Translations under genes and position numbers: made by a program
NCBI RefSeq assembly: GCF_028681615.1
Contig: NZ_JAQUHV010000013.1
Location: 1 to 64,000 of the forward strand
Direction of reading: 5' to 3'
Length of the DNA stretch: 64,000 nucleotides
From: Sulfuricurvum sp.
GTDB lineage: Bacteria; Campylobacterota; Campylobacteria; Campylobacterales; Sulfurimonadaceae
Notes under the pieces: generated by a model
What the model was told of the DNA's origin: nothing
The model's input: the letters and a program-made list of their open reading frames with translations, nothing else
Databases searched by the model: none
Shown here: positions 26,263 through 35,031 of the stretch, piece by piece
Layout: the number at the start of each line of letters is the position of its first letter
How positions within the stretch are numbered: position 1 is the stretch's first letter

Positions 26263-27914
26263 TGCGTTTCTTTATTTTAGCACTGTGCCTCGTAACCGGG
26301 GTCTGGGGTTTTACCCTTGATGAAATTAATGATAAGCCGGCTTCACGTCAAAAAAATTTTATGATTTGGCAATTTTTACATCAGGATATCAATGCTTCAC
26401 AGGCATCCGAAGCGTTTTATCAGATTGACAATGTAAATGAGCGTTTTTTATTCGATTATGCTGCAAAAACGGATGAAGAGGAGATAAAATATACCGCTTC
26501 CTGCCTCCGTGAGCAAGCGTGTAATTTACCCTTGATCGAACAAGACGATTGTCTCATGCTTGCGCTTACACCGGCTAAAGCAACGGCGTTAAAACCGGAA
26601 GAACGTGAGAATATTGCCGTCGGTCTTAATAACCGTTTTGGAAATACTGAATGGCTAAGAGCCATGAATCAAGAGAGTATGTACACTTCAGTAGACAATC
26701 TGAATAATGAAACGATCGTCTTCCGTCTCGCAGGTGCAACGTATCGCCATGAACGCTTCAACCATACGCTTTCTTCTGAAGTATTAGAGGCGTTGGGCCA
26801 AAGTCCTGCATTTTCTCAAATCGTCTTTTTAGCCGTTACAGATCCTGCAATGGATCAGATGCAGCAATCCATCGCGGATGTATTCGTTGGAAACTTTGAC
26901 CCGCAGACCCATTTTTTTCTCGCCATGAATGCCGTTAAATACGGTAAACTCGAAAATGCGGTAGAGCACTTAAAAGAGGCAAAAGGGCGTTTTTCTTCTC
27001 CGATCGATCGAGATAAAATCGTATTTTGGCTCTATGAAATTACCAAAGATCAAAATTATTTGACTGAACTTTCCCAAAGCCTTGATATCAACATGTATGT
27101 TCTTTATGCAAGAGAAATACTGCAATTGCCGACGGAAAATTATTTTACCACCCTTCCGACTACTCAGCGCACTGATAGTATTAACGGAATAGACCCGTTT
27201 CAATGGCGGTTGTTTTCACATGAAATCAAAGCCTCGACTCCTGAAACCATTGTAAACCTTATTGACCGTTGTGACGGAGAAGACTCAGTCGGTGTACAAG
27301 GATACGTCTTGGAACGGACGTATGAGCCATACATCCACAATTTTACGATGCCCTACGATCAGTATATGAGTTCAGTTAGCACCGATGATAAGGCCCTCAT
27401 CTATGCTCTAATGCGTCAGGAAACCCGCTTTATTCCAGGATTGATTTCACGTTCGTTTGCGCTGGGACTTATGCAGATCATGCCGTTTAATGTCGATTCT
27501 ATCAGTAAAGTCCTTCCGTTAAAACCGTCAAACTATTTTGACATGTTACAACCGGAATACAGCATTGTTTATTCAATAGCCCATTTACAGCATTTGATCA
27601 ATAATCTTCATAACCCCGTCTTGATCGCATACGGCTACAATGGCGGACTCGGTTCGACAAAACGTCTGTTAATGGAAGGAGGACGCTTCCTCCCCGGAGA
27701 GTACGAACCGTTTTTGAGTATGGAACTGATCGGAAATGATGAAAATCGGGAGTATGGCAAGCGTGTACTTGCCAACTATGTAATGTATAAGAAAATTTTA
27801 GGTGAAGAAGTTTCGATAAAAGCTATTTTCGATAATTTAACTCAACCGACCCAGTCTGATTATTTTCGAGCCGAAGCGATAAAGAATCGCCAGACACTGG
27901 GTCGAACCGAATAA
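26262..27914 (+). CDS. slt: Soluble lytic murein transglycosylase
   Basis: The enzyme cleaves peptidoglycan glycan strands in the periplasm. The 550-residue protein has a signal peptide (residues 1-15, ending GVWG), a long helical superhelix, and a C-terminal SLT domain: ALMRQETRFIPGLISRSF with the catalytic glutamate near residue 387, then GLMQIMP and a YGYNGG segment. Organisation fits the Slt70 family. The last 92 bp overlap the convergent lipoprotein gene. TAATG couples it to yggT. Confidence 0.9.
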   Translation: MRFFILALCLVTGVWGFTLDEINDKPASRQKNFMIWQFLHQDINASQASEAFYQIDNVNERFLFDYAAKTDEEEIKYTASCLREQACNLPLIEQDDCLMLALTPAKATALKPEERENIAVGLNNRFGNTEWLRAMNQESMYTSVDNLNNETIVFRLAGATYRHERFNHTLSSEVLEALGQSPAFSQIVFLAVTDPAMDQMQQSIADVFVGNFDPQTHFFLAMNAVKYGKLENAVEHLKEAKGRFSSPIDRDKIVFWLYEITKDQNYLTELSQSLDINMYVLYAREILQLPTENYFTTLPTTQRTDSINGIDPFQWRLFSHEIKASTPETIVNLIDRCDGEDSVGVQGYVLERTYEPYIHNFTMPYDQYMSSVSTDDKALIYALMRQETRFIPGLISRSFALGLMQIMPFNVDSISKVLPLKPSNYFDMLQPEYSIVYSIAHLQHLINNLHNPVLIAYGYNGGLGSTKRLLMEGGRFLPGEYEPFLSMELIGNDENREYGKRVLANYVMYKKILGEEVSIKAIFDNLTQPTQSDYFRAEAIKNRQTLGRTE

Positions 27915-28308
27915 AATAGTATCGATTCCAATTATTCTGAACCGGTATCAAAGCACGTCGGGGATCTTTCTCTCCGAGAGGCTCGATAAGTGTTGCTTTT
28001 TTACCGTTAAGTGTCAGCTCATACCCGTTTGATTCCAGCTCTCTTATCTTCGTCGTTGAATCATCATTTTCAAAATAAACGGAGGCAACAAAATATTCAC
28101 CGTCTTTATATTGGAGCGGATCGATTTTATTGAGATACAACGTCGAGAAAATTGCTTTAGTCTCCATAGACAGCAGAATGCTTCCGCTTCGTAGCTGCTC
28201 AACCGCGCGTTCATGTGCTTTATCTATTTTAAAAAGATCAAATGCCCCTTTTTGTGCACATCCGCTAAAAGCCAATAAAGCTGATAAAGCTATCCAAGAT
28301 AATCGCAT
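27823..28308 (-). CDS. Hypothetical lipoprotein
   Basis: The 161-residue protein has a lipoprotein signal peptide with lipobox LAFSGC (cysteine 17), so it should be lipid-anchored in the envelope. The rest is polar beta-rich sequence (YFVASVYFENDD, GYELTLNGKKATL) with no recognised domain. The last 92 bp overlap the slt gene in antiparallel. Both C-termini look coding, and the lipobox makes the lipoprotein frame credible. Confidence 0.7.
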   Translation of the reverse strand: MRLSWIALSALLAFSGCAQKGAFDLFKIDKAHERAVEQLRSGSILLSMETKAIFSTLYLNKIDPLQYKDGEYFVASVYFENDDSTTKIRELESNGYELTLNGKKATLIEPLGEKDPRRALIPVQNNWNRYYFIRFDPVSGDSLSLRLENNQTGSVELNYRK

Positions 28309-28504
28309 CCCAATCCTTTTGTCATCGAATAATCACTATTATACGTCATCTCGCCTTATATTTTTTTAGAACACCATTTTTTTTCGCATCTCAAAGTATA
28401 AAGTTATTGAAAATAGAGATAGCTTTGTATTTTGCCTGAGCTCTTTAGAAAGTTTAAAATGAACCTTGACTATAATGTCTATAATTTAACAGAGGTTGAT
28501 TTTT

Positions 28505-29011
28505 TTGAAAAAACGTTTAGCGGTTGCGTTCACAGGTCCTTCCAACAGCGGGAAAACGACACTTATCTTAAAAGTGGCACGGAAATTAATTCATGAGCAT
28601 AATTTACAGGTTGCCATCGTAAAAAATGATCCCAAAGACAAAGCCCAATTCGATGTACCGGGAAAAGACAGTTATAAATTCAGTGATACGGGTGCTGAGG
28701 TCATCGTAACCTCTCCGACACGTACCACGTATTTTTCACAACGTCACAAAGAGCTCGACGAGTTAATCGCCCTTTTCGGCGAATTTGATGTTTTACTGGT
28801 TGAGGGGCTTAAAAATTTACCGCTCCCGCGTATCAGTATTTTTAGAGGTTCTATCGATACGGACTATTTTCCCTATATGAATGCCCTTGCTATTGATGAA
28901 AGCATCGATACGGCTCACTATACAATCCCAGAAGGTATTGATTTACTCGATCTCAACAACCCCGATCAAGTGATCGAGTGGATTTTAGCTCACGCAAAGG
29001 TTATGAAATGA
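28505..29011 (+). CDS. mobB: Molybdopterin-guanine dinucleotide biosynthesis protein MobB
   Basis: MobB is a GTP-binding adaptor for the guanylation of molybdenum cofactor. The 168-residue protein begins [16 protein letters not shown] with a P-loop at residues 11-18, and later has [14 protein letters not shown], the usual MobB signature. TTG 28505 was chosen as start because AGAGG lies 9 bases upstream; TTG 28496 would leave no spacer. The gene overlaps fbp by 4 bp. Confidence 0.88.
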   Translation: MKKRLAVAFTGPSNSGKTTLILKVARKLIHEHNLQVAIVKNDPKDKAQFDVPGKDSYKFSDTGAEVIVTSPTRTTYFSQRHKELDELIALFGEFDVLLVEGLKNLPLPRISIFRGSIDTDYFPYMNALAIDESIDTAHYTIPEGIDLLDLNNPDQVIEWILAHAKVMK

Positions 29012-29853
29012 ATGTTATTTTAGAAGCAATCCAGAAAAGTGCAATACGCATTAAACATGCAATTGATGTCAAAGATATCGGCTACTCCCAAGAGCAAAAC
29101 AGCTCCGGAGAAACTCAGCTACAGCTGGATATTCAAAGTGATTTGATTATTGAAGAGGAACTCAGCCATGTTGCCGGAGTCCATACGATCGCCAGTGAAG
29201 AAAAAGAGCACCCTATGGTACTCAACGAAAACGGCCATTATTTTATCGCCTTTGATCCACTGGACGGTTCTTCCCTTGTAGATGTCAATCTCAGCGTAGG
29301 TTCGATTTTCGGCATCTATGAGGGTGAGTTTACTCCGAGTAAAATGGTCGGGAGCTGCTACGTAGTGTACGGTCCTCGTGTTGAACTGGTTTTTGCCGAT
29401 GAGGAACATGTGTCACTCTATCTGCTCCAAAACGGTGAATTTGAATTTGTTAAGCATATCCTTTTGAATGAAAAAGGGAAAATAAATGCTCCTGGCGGAA
29501 CGCAGCAGTGCTGGGCACCATTCCATAAAGCAATGATCGACAGTTTCTTTGCACGCGGCTATCGCCTTCGATACTCCGGCGGTATGGTTCCTGATTTACA
29601 CCAAATCCTTTTAAAAGGGGGCGGATTATTCAGCTATCCGGGTGCAAGTGATAAACCGGAAGGGAAACTCCGTATGCTGTTTGAAGTTTTCCCTTTTGCC
29701 TTTATTTTTGAAAAAGCGGGCGGGAAAGCCGTTGACGGAACAAAACGTGTATTAGAAAAAGAGCCGAAGCATGTCCATGATACCAGTCCGTGCTTCTTCG
29801 GATCAGCGAATGAAATTGATGAGGTTATCAGTGTCTATGCCGGACAACAATGA
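29008..29853 (+). CDS. fbp: Fructose-1,6-bisphosphatase class 1
   Basis: Fbp removes the 1-phosphate of fructose-1,6-bisphosphate in gluconeogenesis. The 281-residue protein has the metal-binding [13 protein letters not shown] near residue 86, ASEEKE upstream of it, [13 protein letters not shown] near 190 and [14 protein letters not shown] near 218. ATG 29008 overlaps the mobB stop (ATGA). In an autotrophic epsilonproteobacterium it would serve sugar synthesis after the reductive TCA cycle (inference). Confidence 0.93.
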   Translation: MNVILEAIQKSAIRIKHAIDVKDIGYSQEQNSSGETQLQLDIQSDLIIEEELSHVAGVHTIASEEKEHPMVLNENGHYFIAFDPLDGSSLVDVNLSVGSIFGIYEGEFTPSKMVGSCYVVYGPRVELVFADEEHVSLYLLQNGEFEFVKHILLNEKGKINAPGGTQQCWAPFHKAMIDSFFARGYRLRYSGGMVPDLHQILLKGGGLFSYPGASDKPEGKLRMLFEVFPFAFIFEKAGGKAVDGTKRVLEKEPKHVHDTSPCFFGSANEIDEVISVYAGQQ

Positions 29854-30031
29854 AGTTTATGAAGAGCGCTTGGATGAAGCGATGCAAATTCTCCAATCAT
29901 GCCAGCAAGATCACGAAGTAGAAAGTTGTTACGTATGCGTACAATGTATCGGCTGTGAAATTCGCACTAAATATATCCGAACGGTATATGAAAGTATGTC
30001 CAAGGGTGAAACCGGCGGATTTGATTTTTGA
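29837..30031 (+). CDS. Cysteine-rich small protein
   Basis: The 64-residue protein carries [10 protein letters not shown] (four cysteines as C-x2-C-x2-C-x2-C) near residue 30, which suggests a zinc or iron-sulphur site. It overlaps the end of fbp by 17 bp and shares its operon. ATG 29837 is used; GTG 29831, six bases after GAGG, is an alternative that adds two residues. No family is recognised. Confidence 0.6.
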   Translation: MPDNNEVYEERLDEAMQILQSCQQDHEVESCYVCVQCIGCEIRTKYIRTVYESMSKGETGGFDF

Positions 30032-30067
30032 TGAAACGATTGAATTTTAAAAGGGTAAAAAATTAAC

Positions 30068-32014
30068 ATGAAAAATTACATTACGACTCCTATTTATTAC
30101 GTAAACGGTGAAGCCCATATTGGTCATGCCTACACTACGTTTATCGCAGATTCTCTAGCCCGTTATTCACGCCTGATCGGAAATGAGACCTATTTCCTGA
30201 CCGGAACGGATGAACACGGTCAAAAAATCGAAGAAGCGGCAAAGAAACTCGAAAAACCGACTCAGGAATTTGCCGATGAGATCAGCGCTACTTTCCGCAA
30301 CTTGTGGGATGACTTTGATATTAGTTACGATCAATTTATCCGAACTACGGATGAGTCCCACAAGAAAGGGGTTCAAGCCGCTTTTCTTAAAATGTTTGAA
30401 AACGGTGATATTTATAAAGATTTTTATGAGGGGAACTATTGCGTCAGCTGTGAAACTTTCTTTCCCGAATCTCAACTTATGGATGGAGGATGCTGCCCAG
30501 ACTGTGGTAGAGCAACGACGATTTTAAAAGAAGAGAGCTATTTTTTCCGCCTTTCAAAATATGAAAAACCGCTTTTAGACTATTATGAAGCCCATCCGGA
30601 ATTCATCCTCCCTAAATCGCGTCGTAATGAAGTCATCAGCTTTGTAAAGGGTGGGTTGAACGATCTTTCCGTTACCCGTACCAGTTTTAGCTGGGGGGTC
30701 CATTTACCGGAATCGTTAAATGAACCTAAACACGTTATGTACGTATGGCTCGATGCACTGATGAACTATGTTACCGCCCTTGGATACGGCTCAGACGAAG
30801 CTAAGATGGATTTTTGGCCTGCAAACGTACAGTTGGTAGGTAAAGATATTCTCCGTTTCCATGCGATTTACTGGCCTGCATTTTTGATGAGTCTCGGTTT
30901 GCCATTGCCTAAACATATCGGTGCTCACGGCTGGTGGACGCGTGACGGTGAAAAAATGTCAAAATCCAAAGGGAACGTCGTCGATCCTCGCGAAGTGGCC
31001 CAACACTACGGTGCAGAAAACTTCCGCTATTTCATGATGCGTGAAGTACCGTTCGGTCAAGACGGCGATTTCTCACAACGCGCGCTGATCGACCGTATGA
31101 ATTCGGATCTCTCGAACGATTTAGGTAATCTTCTCAATCGTATCATCGGAATGAGCGAAAAATACTCCAATTTCGTGATTGATAGTTCTGACGTTGCAAA
31201 ATACCATAGTAAAGAGCTCAATGATACCCATACTATTTTAGATTCTTTGCATACTTATTTTTATGAACTTCAGCTTCACCGTTTCCTTGAAGAGCTGTGG
31301 AAAGTGTTTACCATCGGGAACAAAGCAATCGAAGAGCATGCTCCGTGGGTAAAAATCAAAGAAGGACGTACGGATGAAGCCCTTGCTACCGTCGCTTTGG
31401 TTGCTAATCTGCTGGCCAAAGCATCCGTGATGCTCCACTCTATCATGCCAAGTACAACGGCAACCATTGCAGATGCACTCGGATTTGAAATTACGACGGA
31501 AAGCTATACAAAACTTATCATTAACAAAGGTATTCTCGATACCTTTACCATCAAAAAAATTCCGCCGCTTTTCCCACGTGTGGATGAACCGTTGATGCAA
31601 GAGGCACCGAAAGCGATGATCGAAGAGGCTCCAAAAGTCGAGCATCCGGTAATGGAAGATAAAAAAGAGACTACCGTCTCTCTCGATGGTCTTATCACAA
31701 TCGATCAATTTTTCCAAACTTCCCTCAAAATCGGAACGGTTCTAAATGCTCAAGAAGTTCCGAAAAGCTCAAAACTCCTCAAACTGCAAGTTGATTTGGG
31801 TGAAGAGACTCCGCGCCAAATCATCGCCGGTATCCGTGAATATTACAGTGCCGAATCACTGATCGGGACACAGGTCTGTGTTGTCGCAAACCTAAAACCT
31901 GCGAAACTGATGGGAATGCTCTCCGAGGGGATGATTTTAGCTGCCAAAGATGCGGATGGGCTCTGTCTTGTTCGTCCTGAAAAACCACGTTTAAGTGGAA
32001 GTTCGGTTGGATGA
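30068..32014 (+). CDS. metG: Methionyl-tRNA synthetase
   Basis: MetRS charges tRNA-Met. The 648-residue protein has the HIGH motif (AHIGHAYTT near residue 16), a zinc knuckle (CVSCETFF and CCPDCG near residues 127-150), KMSKSKGN near residue 297, and a C-terminal EMAP/Trbp111 tRNA-binding domain (from about 545, FFQTSLKIGTVL). A Glu/Pro/Ala-rich linker precedes that last domain. Start follows AAAAGGG. It overlaps the next gene by 4 bp. Confidence 0.95.
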   Translation: MKNYITTPIYYVNGEAHIGHAYTTFIADSLARYSRLIGNETYFLTGTDEHGQKIEEAAKKLEKPTQEFADEISATFRNLWDDFDISYDQFIRTTDESHKKGVQAAFLKMFENGDIYKDFYEGNYCVSCETFFPESQLMDGGCCPDCGRATTILKEESYFFRLSKYEKPLLDYYEAHPEFILPKSRRNEVISFVKGGLNDLSVTRTSFSWGVHLPESLNEPKHVMYVWLDALMNYVTALGYGSDEAKMDFWPANVQLVGKDILRFHAIYWPAFLMSLGLPLPKHIGAHGWWTRDGEKMSKSKGNVVDPREVAQHYGAENFRYFMMREVPFGQDGDFSQRALIDRMNSDLSNDLGNLLNRIIGMSEKYSNFVIDSSDVAKYHSKELNDTHTILDSLHTYFYELQLHRFLEELWKVFTIGNKAIEEHAPWVKIKEGRTDEALATVALVANLLAKASVMLHSIMPSTTATIADALGFEITTESYTKLIINKGILDTFTIKKIPPLFPRVDEPLMQEAPKAMIEEAPKVEHPVMEDKKETTVSLDGLITIDQFFQTSLKIGTVLNAQEVPKSSKLLKLQVDLGEETPRQIIAGIREYYSAESLIGTQVCVVANLKPAKLMGMLSEGMILAAKDADGLCLVRPEKPRLSGSSVG

Positions 32015-33015
32015 GACTTGAAAATATCCTCGCACTGACCAAAGGAACCCTCTTAGGAGAGCCTTCCGTCAGTCTCTTTGAAAGTGTTGTCTTTGACCCT
32101 TCAAAAGTAAAGCGTGGATCATTTTTTGTCGCCTATTCTCCCGAAGATATCCCCGAAGCGCTTCAAAACGGTGCTTATGGTGTTATGTTCGACAAGCCTA
32201 CTCAAATCAACGACAGTGAAGTAGCCTGGATCAAAGTCGAAAATATCGATAACGCTCTTAAAAAACTGCTTCGGTTCTATCTTCTTGAAAAAGAACTTCA
32301 AGTATACGCATGTGATCCGATTACCCTGCACCTTTCATCGATGATCTTGACACCACCATCTTTTTGCAATATTGAAGGTTCTATGCGTGAAATTTGGGAA
32401 AAGTTATGGCCGCTTGAGAAAAAATCGATTGTTCTCTTCTCCCCTGCTCTGAGCGATTCAAATATATTTATAGAACACTCGCAACTGATCCGCGCTCAAG
32501 AAAATACGATTACCATTATCGAACAAACACTCTTTGAAACCTCATTTATCCACAACGATACGTTTTATGAACGACAAATGCTTTCACCGTTTTTTGTCCC
32601 CTATCTCGAACATCTTCTCTTTTTTTATACCTTTCTTCGAATTCCGTTCGTCATCAAAGGATTTAGTAAAATGGGGCATTTTATCCCCGTATTTACAAAT
32701 TCACGGCTGGAAATCAAAGAATTCGGAAGCAGTGACCGTGTCATCATTTTCGAACCTTTGCTTGAATTAATAGATGAACAGATTGATTTTCTGGATGTTC
32801 AGGCTTCGTGGGCAAAAATTATCTATGTATTACCGGATACAATGCGTTCTTCTCTCACAATCGGTATTGAAAATATCTTTTTCTACCGATACCCTGAAGA
32901 GATTCTGACAATATTACAATCGAAAAGTTTCCATTTTGCCCTTGTAGCCGGGGTAGACAAAGGGATATTGAATCCTTCACGCTCTTCTATGAAACAGCTC
33001 GAACTCATTTTTTAA
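32011..33015 (+). CDS. MurF-like protein lacking the ATP-binding domain
   Basis: The first 90 residues resemble the N-terminal UDP-substrate domain of MurE/MurF ligases: ILALTKGTLLGE, then VVFDPSKVKRGSFFVAYS and EALQNGAYGVMFD. No GxGKT P-loop follows anywhere in the 334 residues, and the rest (a phenylalanine-rich C-terminal region) has no recognised motif. It therefore cannot be a working ligase in the usual sense and may be a binding or scaffold protein derived from one. It overlaps metG by 4 bp. Function unknown. Confidence 0.55.
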   Translation: MRLENILALTKGTLLGEPSVSLFESVVFDPSKVKRGSFFVAYSPEDIPEALQNGAYGVMFDKPTQINDSEVAWIKVENIDNALKKLLRFYLLEKELQVYACDPITLHLSSMILTPPSFCNIEGSMREIWEKLWPLEKKSIVLFSPALSDSNIFIEHSQLIRAQENTITIIEQTLFETSFIHNDTFYERQMLSPFFVPYLEHLLFFYTFLRIPFVIKGFSKMGHFIPVFTNSRLEIKEFGSSDRVIIFEPLLELIDEQIDFLDVQASWAKIIYVLPDTMRSSLTIGIENIFFYRYPEEILTILQSKSFHFALVAGVDKGILNPSRSSMKQLELIF

Positions 33016-33091
33016 TATTTTCATATCAAAGATTTAGCATTAACTAACCACAGCTATAATACCTGGAGTCTACACGACAAAAGGAAAAAAG

Positions 33092-33235
33092 ATGTCTATA
33101 ATGACGGATATGCAGATCATTTTTGTGGCTTTGTTAATCATCACGTTTGGTTCACCGGTATTAATAGTTATGTTAATGAAAAAAGCCAAGATGAACAAAA
33201 GTGCTGCAATAAAAACCGAAAAAGAAAAAGAATAG
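33092..33235 (+). CDS. Small membrane protein (47 residues)
   Basis: ATG 33092 follows AAGG by 7 bases and the frame runs 47 codons to TAG at 33233. Residues 9-29 form one hydrophobic helix (IIFVALLIITFGSPVLIVMLM), followed by a highly basic and then Lys/Glu-rich tail. It lies alone between the MurF-like gene and the convergent YgjP-like gene. Ribosome site and clean topology support coding; no function is known. Confidence 0.6.
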   Translation: MSIMTDMQIIFVALLIITFGSPVLIVMLMKKAKMNKSAAIKTEKEKE

Positions 33236-33242
33236 GTTTTAC

Positions 33243-33881
33243 TTACAGCGGTCGTATCGCTTTGAGTTCACTGCGCAGTTTTCTTTCATTCGGCAAATAT
33301 TCCCGTACAAGTGAGTGAAAGAATTTAGAATGGTTTAAATGGCATAAGTGTGCCAGTTCATGGACAATAATATAATCGATGTGTTCATAGGAAAGCTGCA
33401 TCATCAACGTATTGAGTGTCACGATACCGTTACTGTCACAACTTCCCCATCGACTCCGCATTCGTTTGAAACGTATCTCTTTCGGGTGTAAATCCATTTT
33501 TCGTGCATAATGTGCCACACGTGACGGAAGTGTAAAAATTGCTTCATCTCGATAAAATTGGTGATAATATTTTTCAATATTAAGACTTTTTTCGCATTTT
33601 TCGATCTTTTTTAGCAGATTTGGCAATTGTTCGACAGAGTGATTTTCGCCACGGAAACGGATTGTTTTTCCCAACTCATGCTTTTCACAGTGTCGTACGT
33701 GTAATGCCTGGAGTGTGGTTTGTATCCACTCTTCTCTGAGCTTTAAAATACGTCGTATGGCAGCTTCATTTTTAAGGGGGGTCCGAACTTTTATCTCCCC
33801 ATCATCCGAAACACGAATATAGGTGTTGCGATTACGGGGGCGATATTCGACTATGATAGGAGACGTTTGTGAATTAAACAT
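33243..33881 (-). CDS. YgjP-like zinc metallopeptidase (M48-type)
   Basis: The 212-residue protein has the gluzincin-like HELAHLCHLNHSKFF motif near residue 172, preceded by RSRWGSC, both typical of the YgjP/DUF45 family. It should be a zinc protease-like cytoplasmic protein. ATG 33881 is used, because the longer frame lies inside queC; the two genes overlap by 8 bp (ATGTTTAA). The physiological substrate is unknown. Confidence 0.8.
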   Translation of the reverse strand: MFNSQTSPIIVEYRPRNRNTYIRVSDDGEIKVRTPLKNEAAIRRILKLREEWIQTTLQALHVRHCEKHELGKTIRFRGENHSVEQLPNLLKKIEKCEKSLNIEKYYHQFYRDEAIFTLPSRVAHYARKMDLHPKEIRFKRMRSRWGSCDSNGIVTLNTLMMQLSYEHIDYIIVHELAHLCHLNHSKFFHSLVREYLPNERKLRSELKAIRPL

Positions 33882-34539
33882 AATTGATAGGGTCAACGGC
33901 TCCAGCTCGTTCAAAGCCTCTGAGACGCAGACGGCAGCTATCGCAAACGCCGCATGCGCTCTCCTCACTCTGATAACAGCTCCATGTCATATGAAGCGGT
34001 ACACCTAAAAGCAATGCTTCTTGAACAATCTGAGACTTTTGCAAATGCACCAACGGCATCTCAATCGATATATGGGTTGTCTCTTTCGTTCCCAGATTTG
34101 CCGCTTTGCTAAAAGTATCAATAAAAGCTTCACGACAATCGGGATACCCGCTGCTATCCTCCTCGACCACACCGATAGCGATGACTTCACACCCCTCTTT
34201 CTCCGCAATTGCCGTTGCAATGGAGAGAAAAATACCGTTTCGGAAAGGGACATACGTGATTGGAACACCCGGTTCAATCCCTTCAGTCGGAACACTGAGA
34301 GAGTGATCCGTTAATGCGGATGCACCGATTGTTTTGAAAAAATCAAGATCAATCTCATATTTTTCATGTACCCCTAACTCTTCACATATCGTGCGAAAAG
34401 ATGAGAGTTCTTTACTGACGGTTCGCTGACCGTAATTAAAATGAAGTCCGACAATCTCATATCCGCGATGGTGCATGATATAGGCGACAAGAGTCGAATC
34501 CATTCCGCCGCTCATAATACAAAGTGCTTTTTTATTCAT
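33874..34539 (-). CDS. queC: 7-cyano-7-deazaguanine synthase
   Basis: QueC makes preQ0, the queuosine precursor, from CDG and ammonia with ATP. The 221-residue protein has the PP-loop SGGMDST at residues 10-16 and the zinc-binding cysteines CYQSEESACGVCDSC near residues 190-204. ATG 34539 is preceded by AAGGGA; the frame from 34569 lacks one. It overlaps the YgjP-like gene downstream. Confidence 0.93.
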   Translation of the reverse strand: MNKKALCIMSGGMDSTLVAYIMHHRGYEIVGLHFNYGQRTVSKELSSFRTICEELGVHEKYEIDLDFFKTIGASALTDHSLSVPTEGIEPGVPITYVPFRNGIFLSIATAIAEKEGCEVIAIGVVEEDSSGYPDCREAFIDTFSKAANLGTKETTHISIEMPLVHLQKSQIVQEALLLGVPLHMTWSCYQSEESACGVCDSCRLRLRGFERAGAVDPINYV

Positions 34540-34595
34540 TATGAAATCCCTTTCGTGAGATTTTAGCAAGGGTACGCTTATGCTACAATGTCATT

Positions 34596-35018
34596 ATGAT
34601 AGAACTTGACAACCGAACCGACAAAAATTATGATTTTGCCCTATTAGAGCAAATAGCGGATGCATTGAGCGAACAAGAAATCGAGCTGATTTTGACCGAT
34701 AACCGTGAAATTTCCGAAATTAACCGAGAGTTCCGCAACATCGACAAAGCGACCGATGTCCTGAGTTTTCCGAGCGATCCATTCCCCGGTGCACCCTTAG
34801 GCAGTATTGTTATCAGTGTGGATAAAGTAGATGAAATTGCGACCTCTCTCGGTCACAGCGTTGATCATGAACTCGCCTTGCTTTTTATCCATGGAATGCT
34901 TCATCTCATGGGCTACGATCATGAAGTCGATAACGGTGAGATGCGGCAGCGTGAATCCGAATTGATCGAACGATTTCAACTCCCGAAAAGTCTCATCGTT
35001 AGAACATTGGAAGAATAG
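34596..35018 (+). CDS. ybeY: Endoribonuclease YbeY
   Basis: YbeY is a zinc-dependent RNase that matures 16S rRNA and helps ribosome quality control. The 140-residue protein has the signature HGMLHLMGYDH (H99, H103, H109) and the TDVLSFPSD segment near residue 52. It is divergent from queC and converges on mrdA with 13 bp between stops. Confidence 0.93.
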   Translation: MIELDNRTDKNYDFALLEQIADALSEQEIELILTDNREISEINREFRNIDKATDVLSFPSDPFPGAPLGSIVISVDKVDEIATSLGHSVDHELALLFIHGMLHLMGYDHEVDNGEMRQRESELIERFQLPKSLIVRTLEE

Positions 35019-35031
35019 TATCCTCAGGTGT

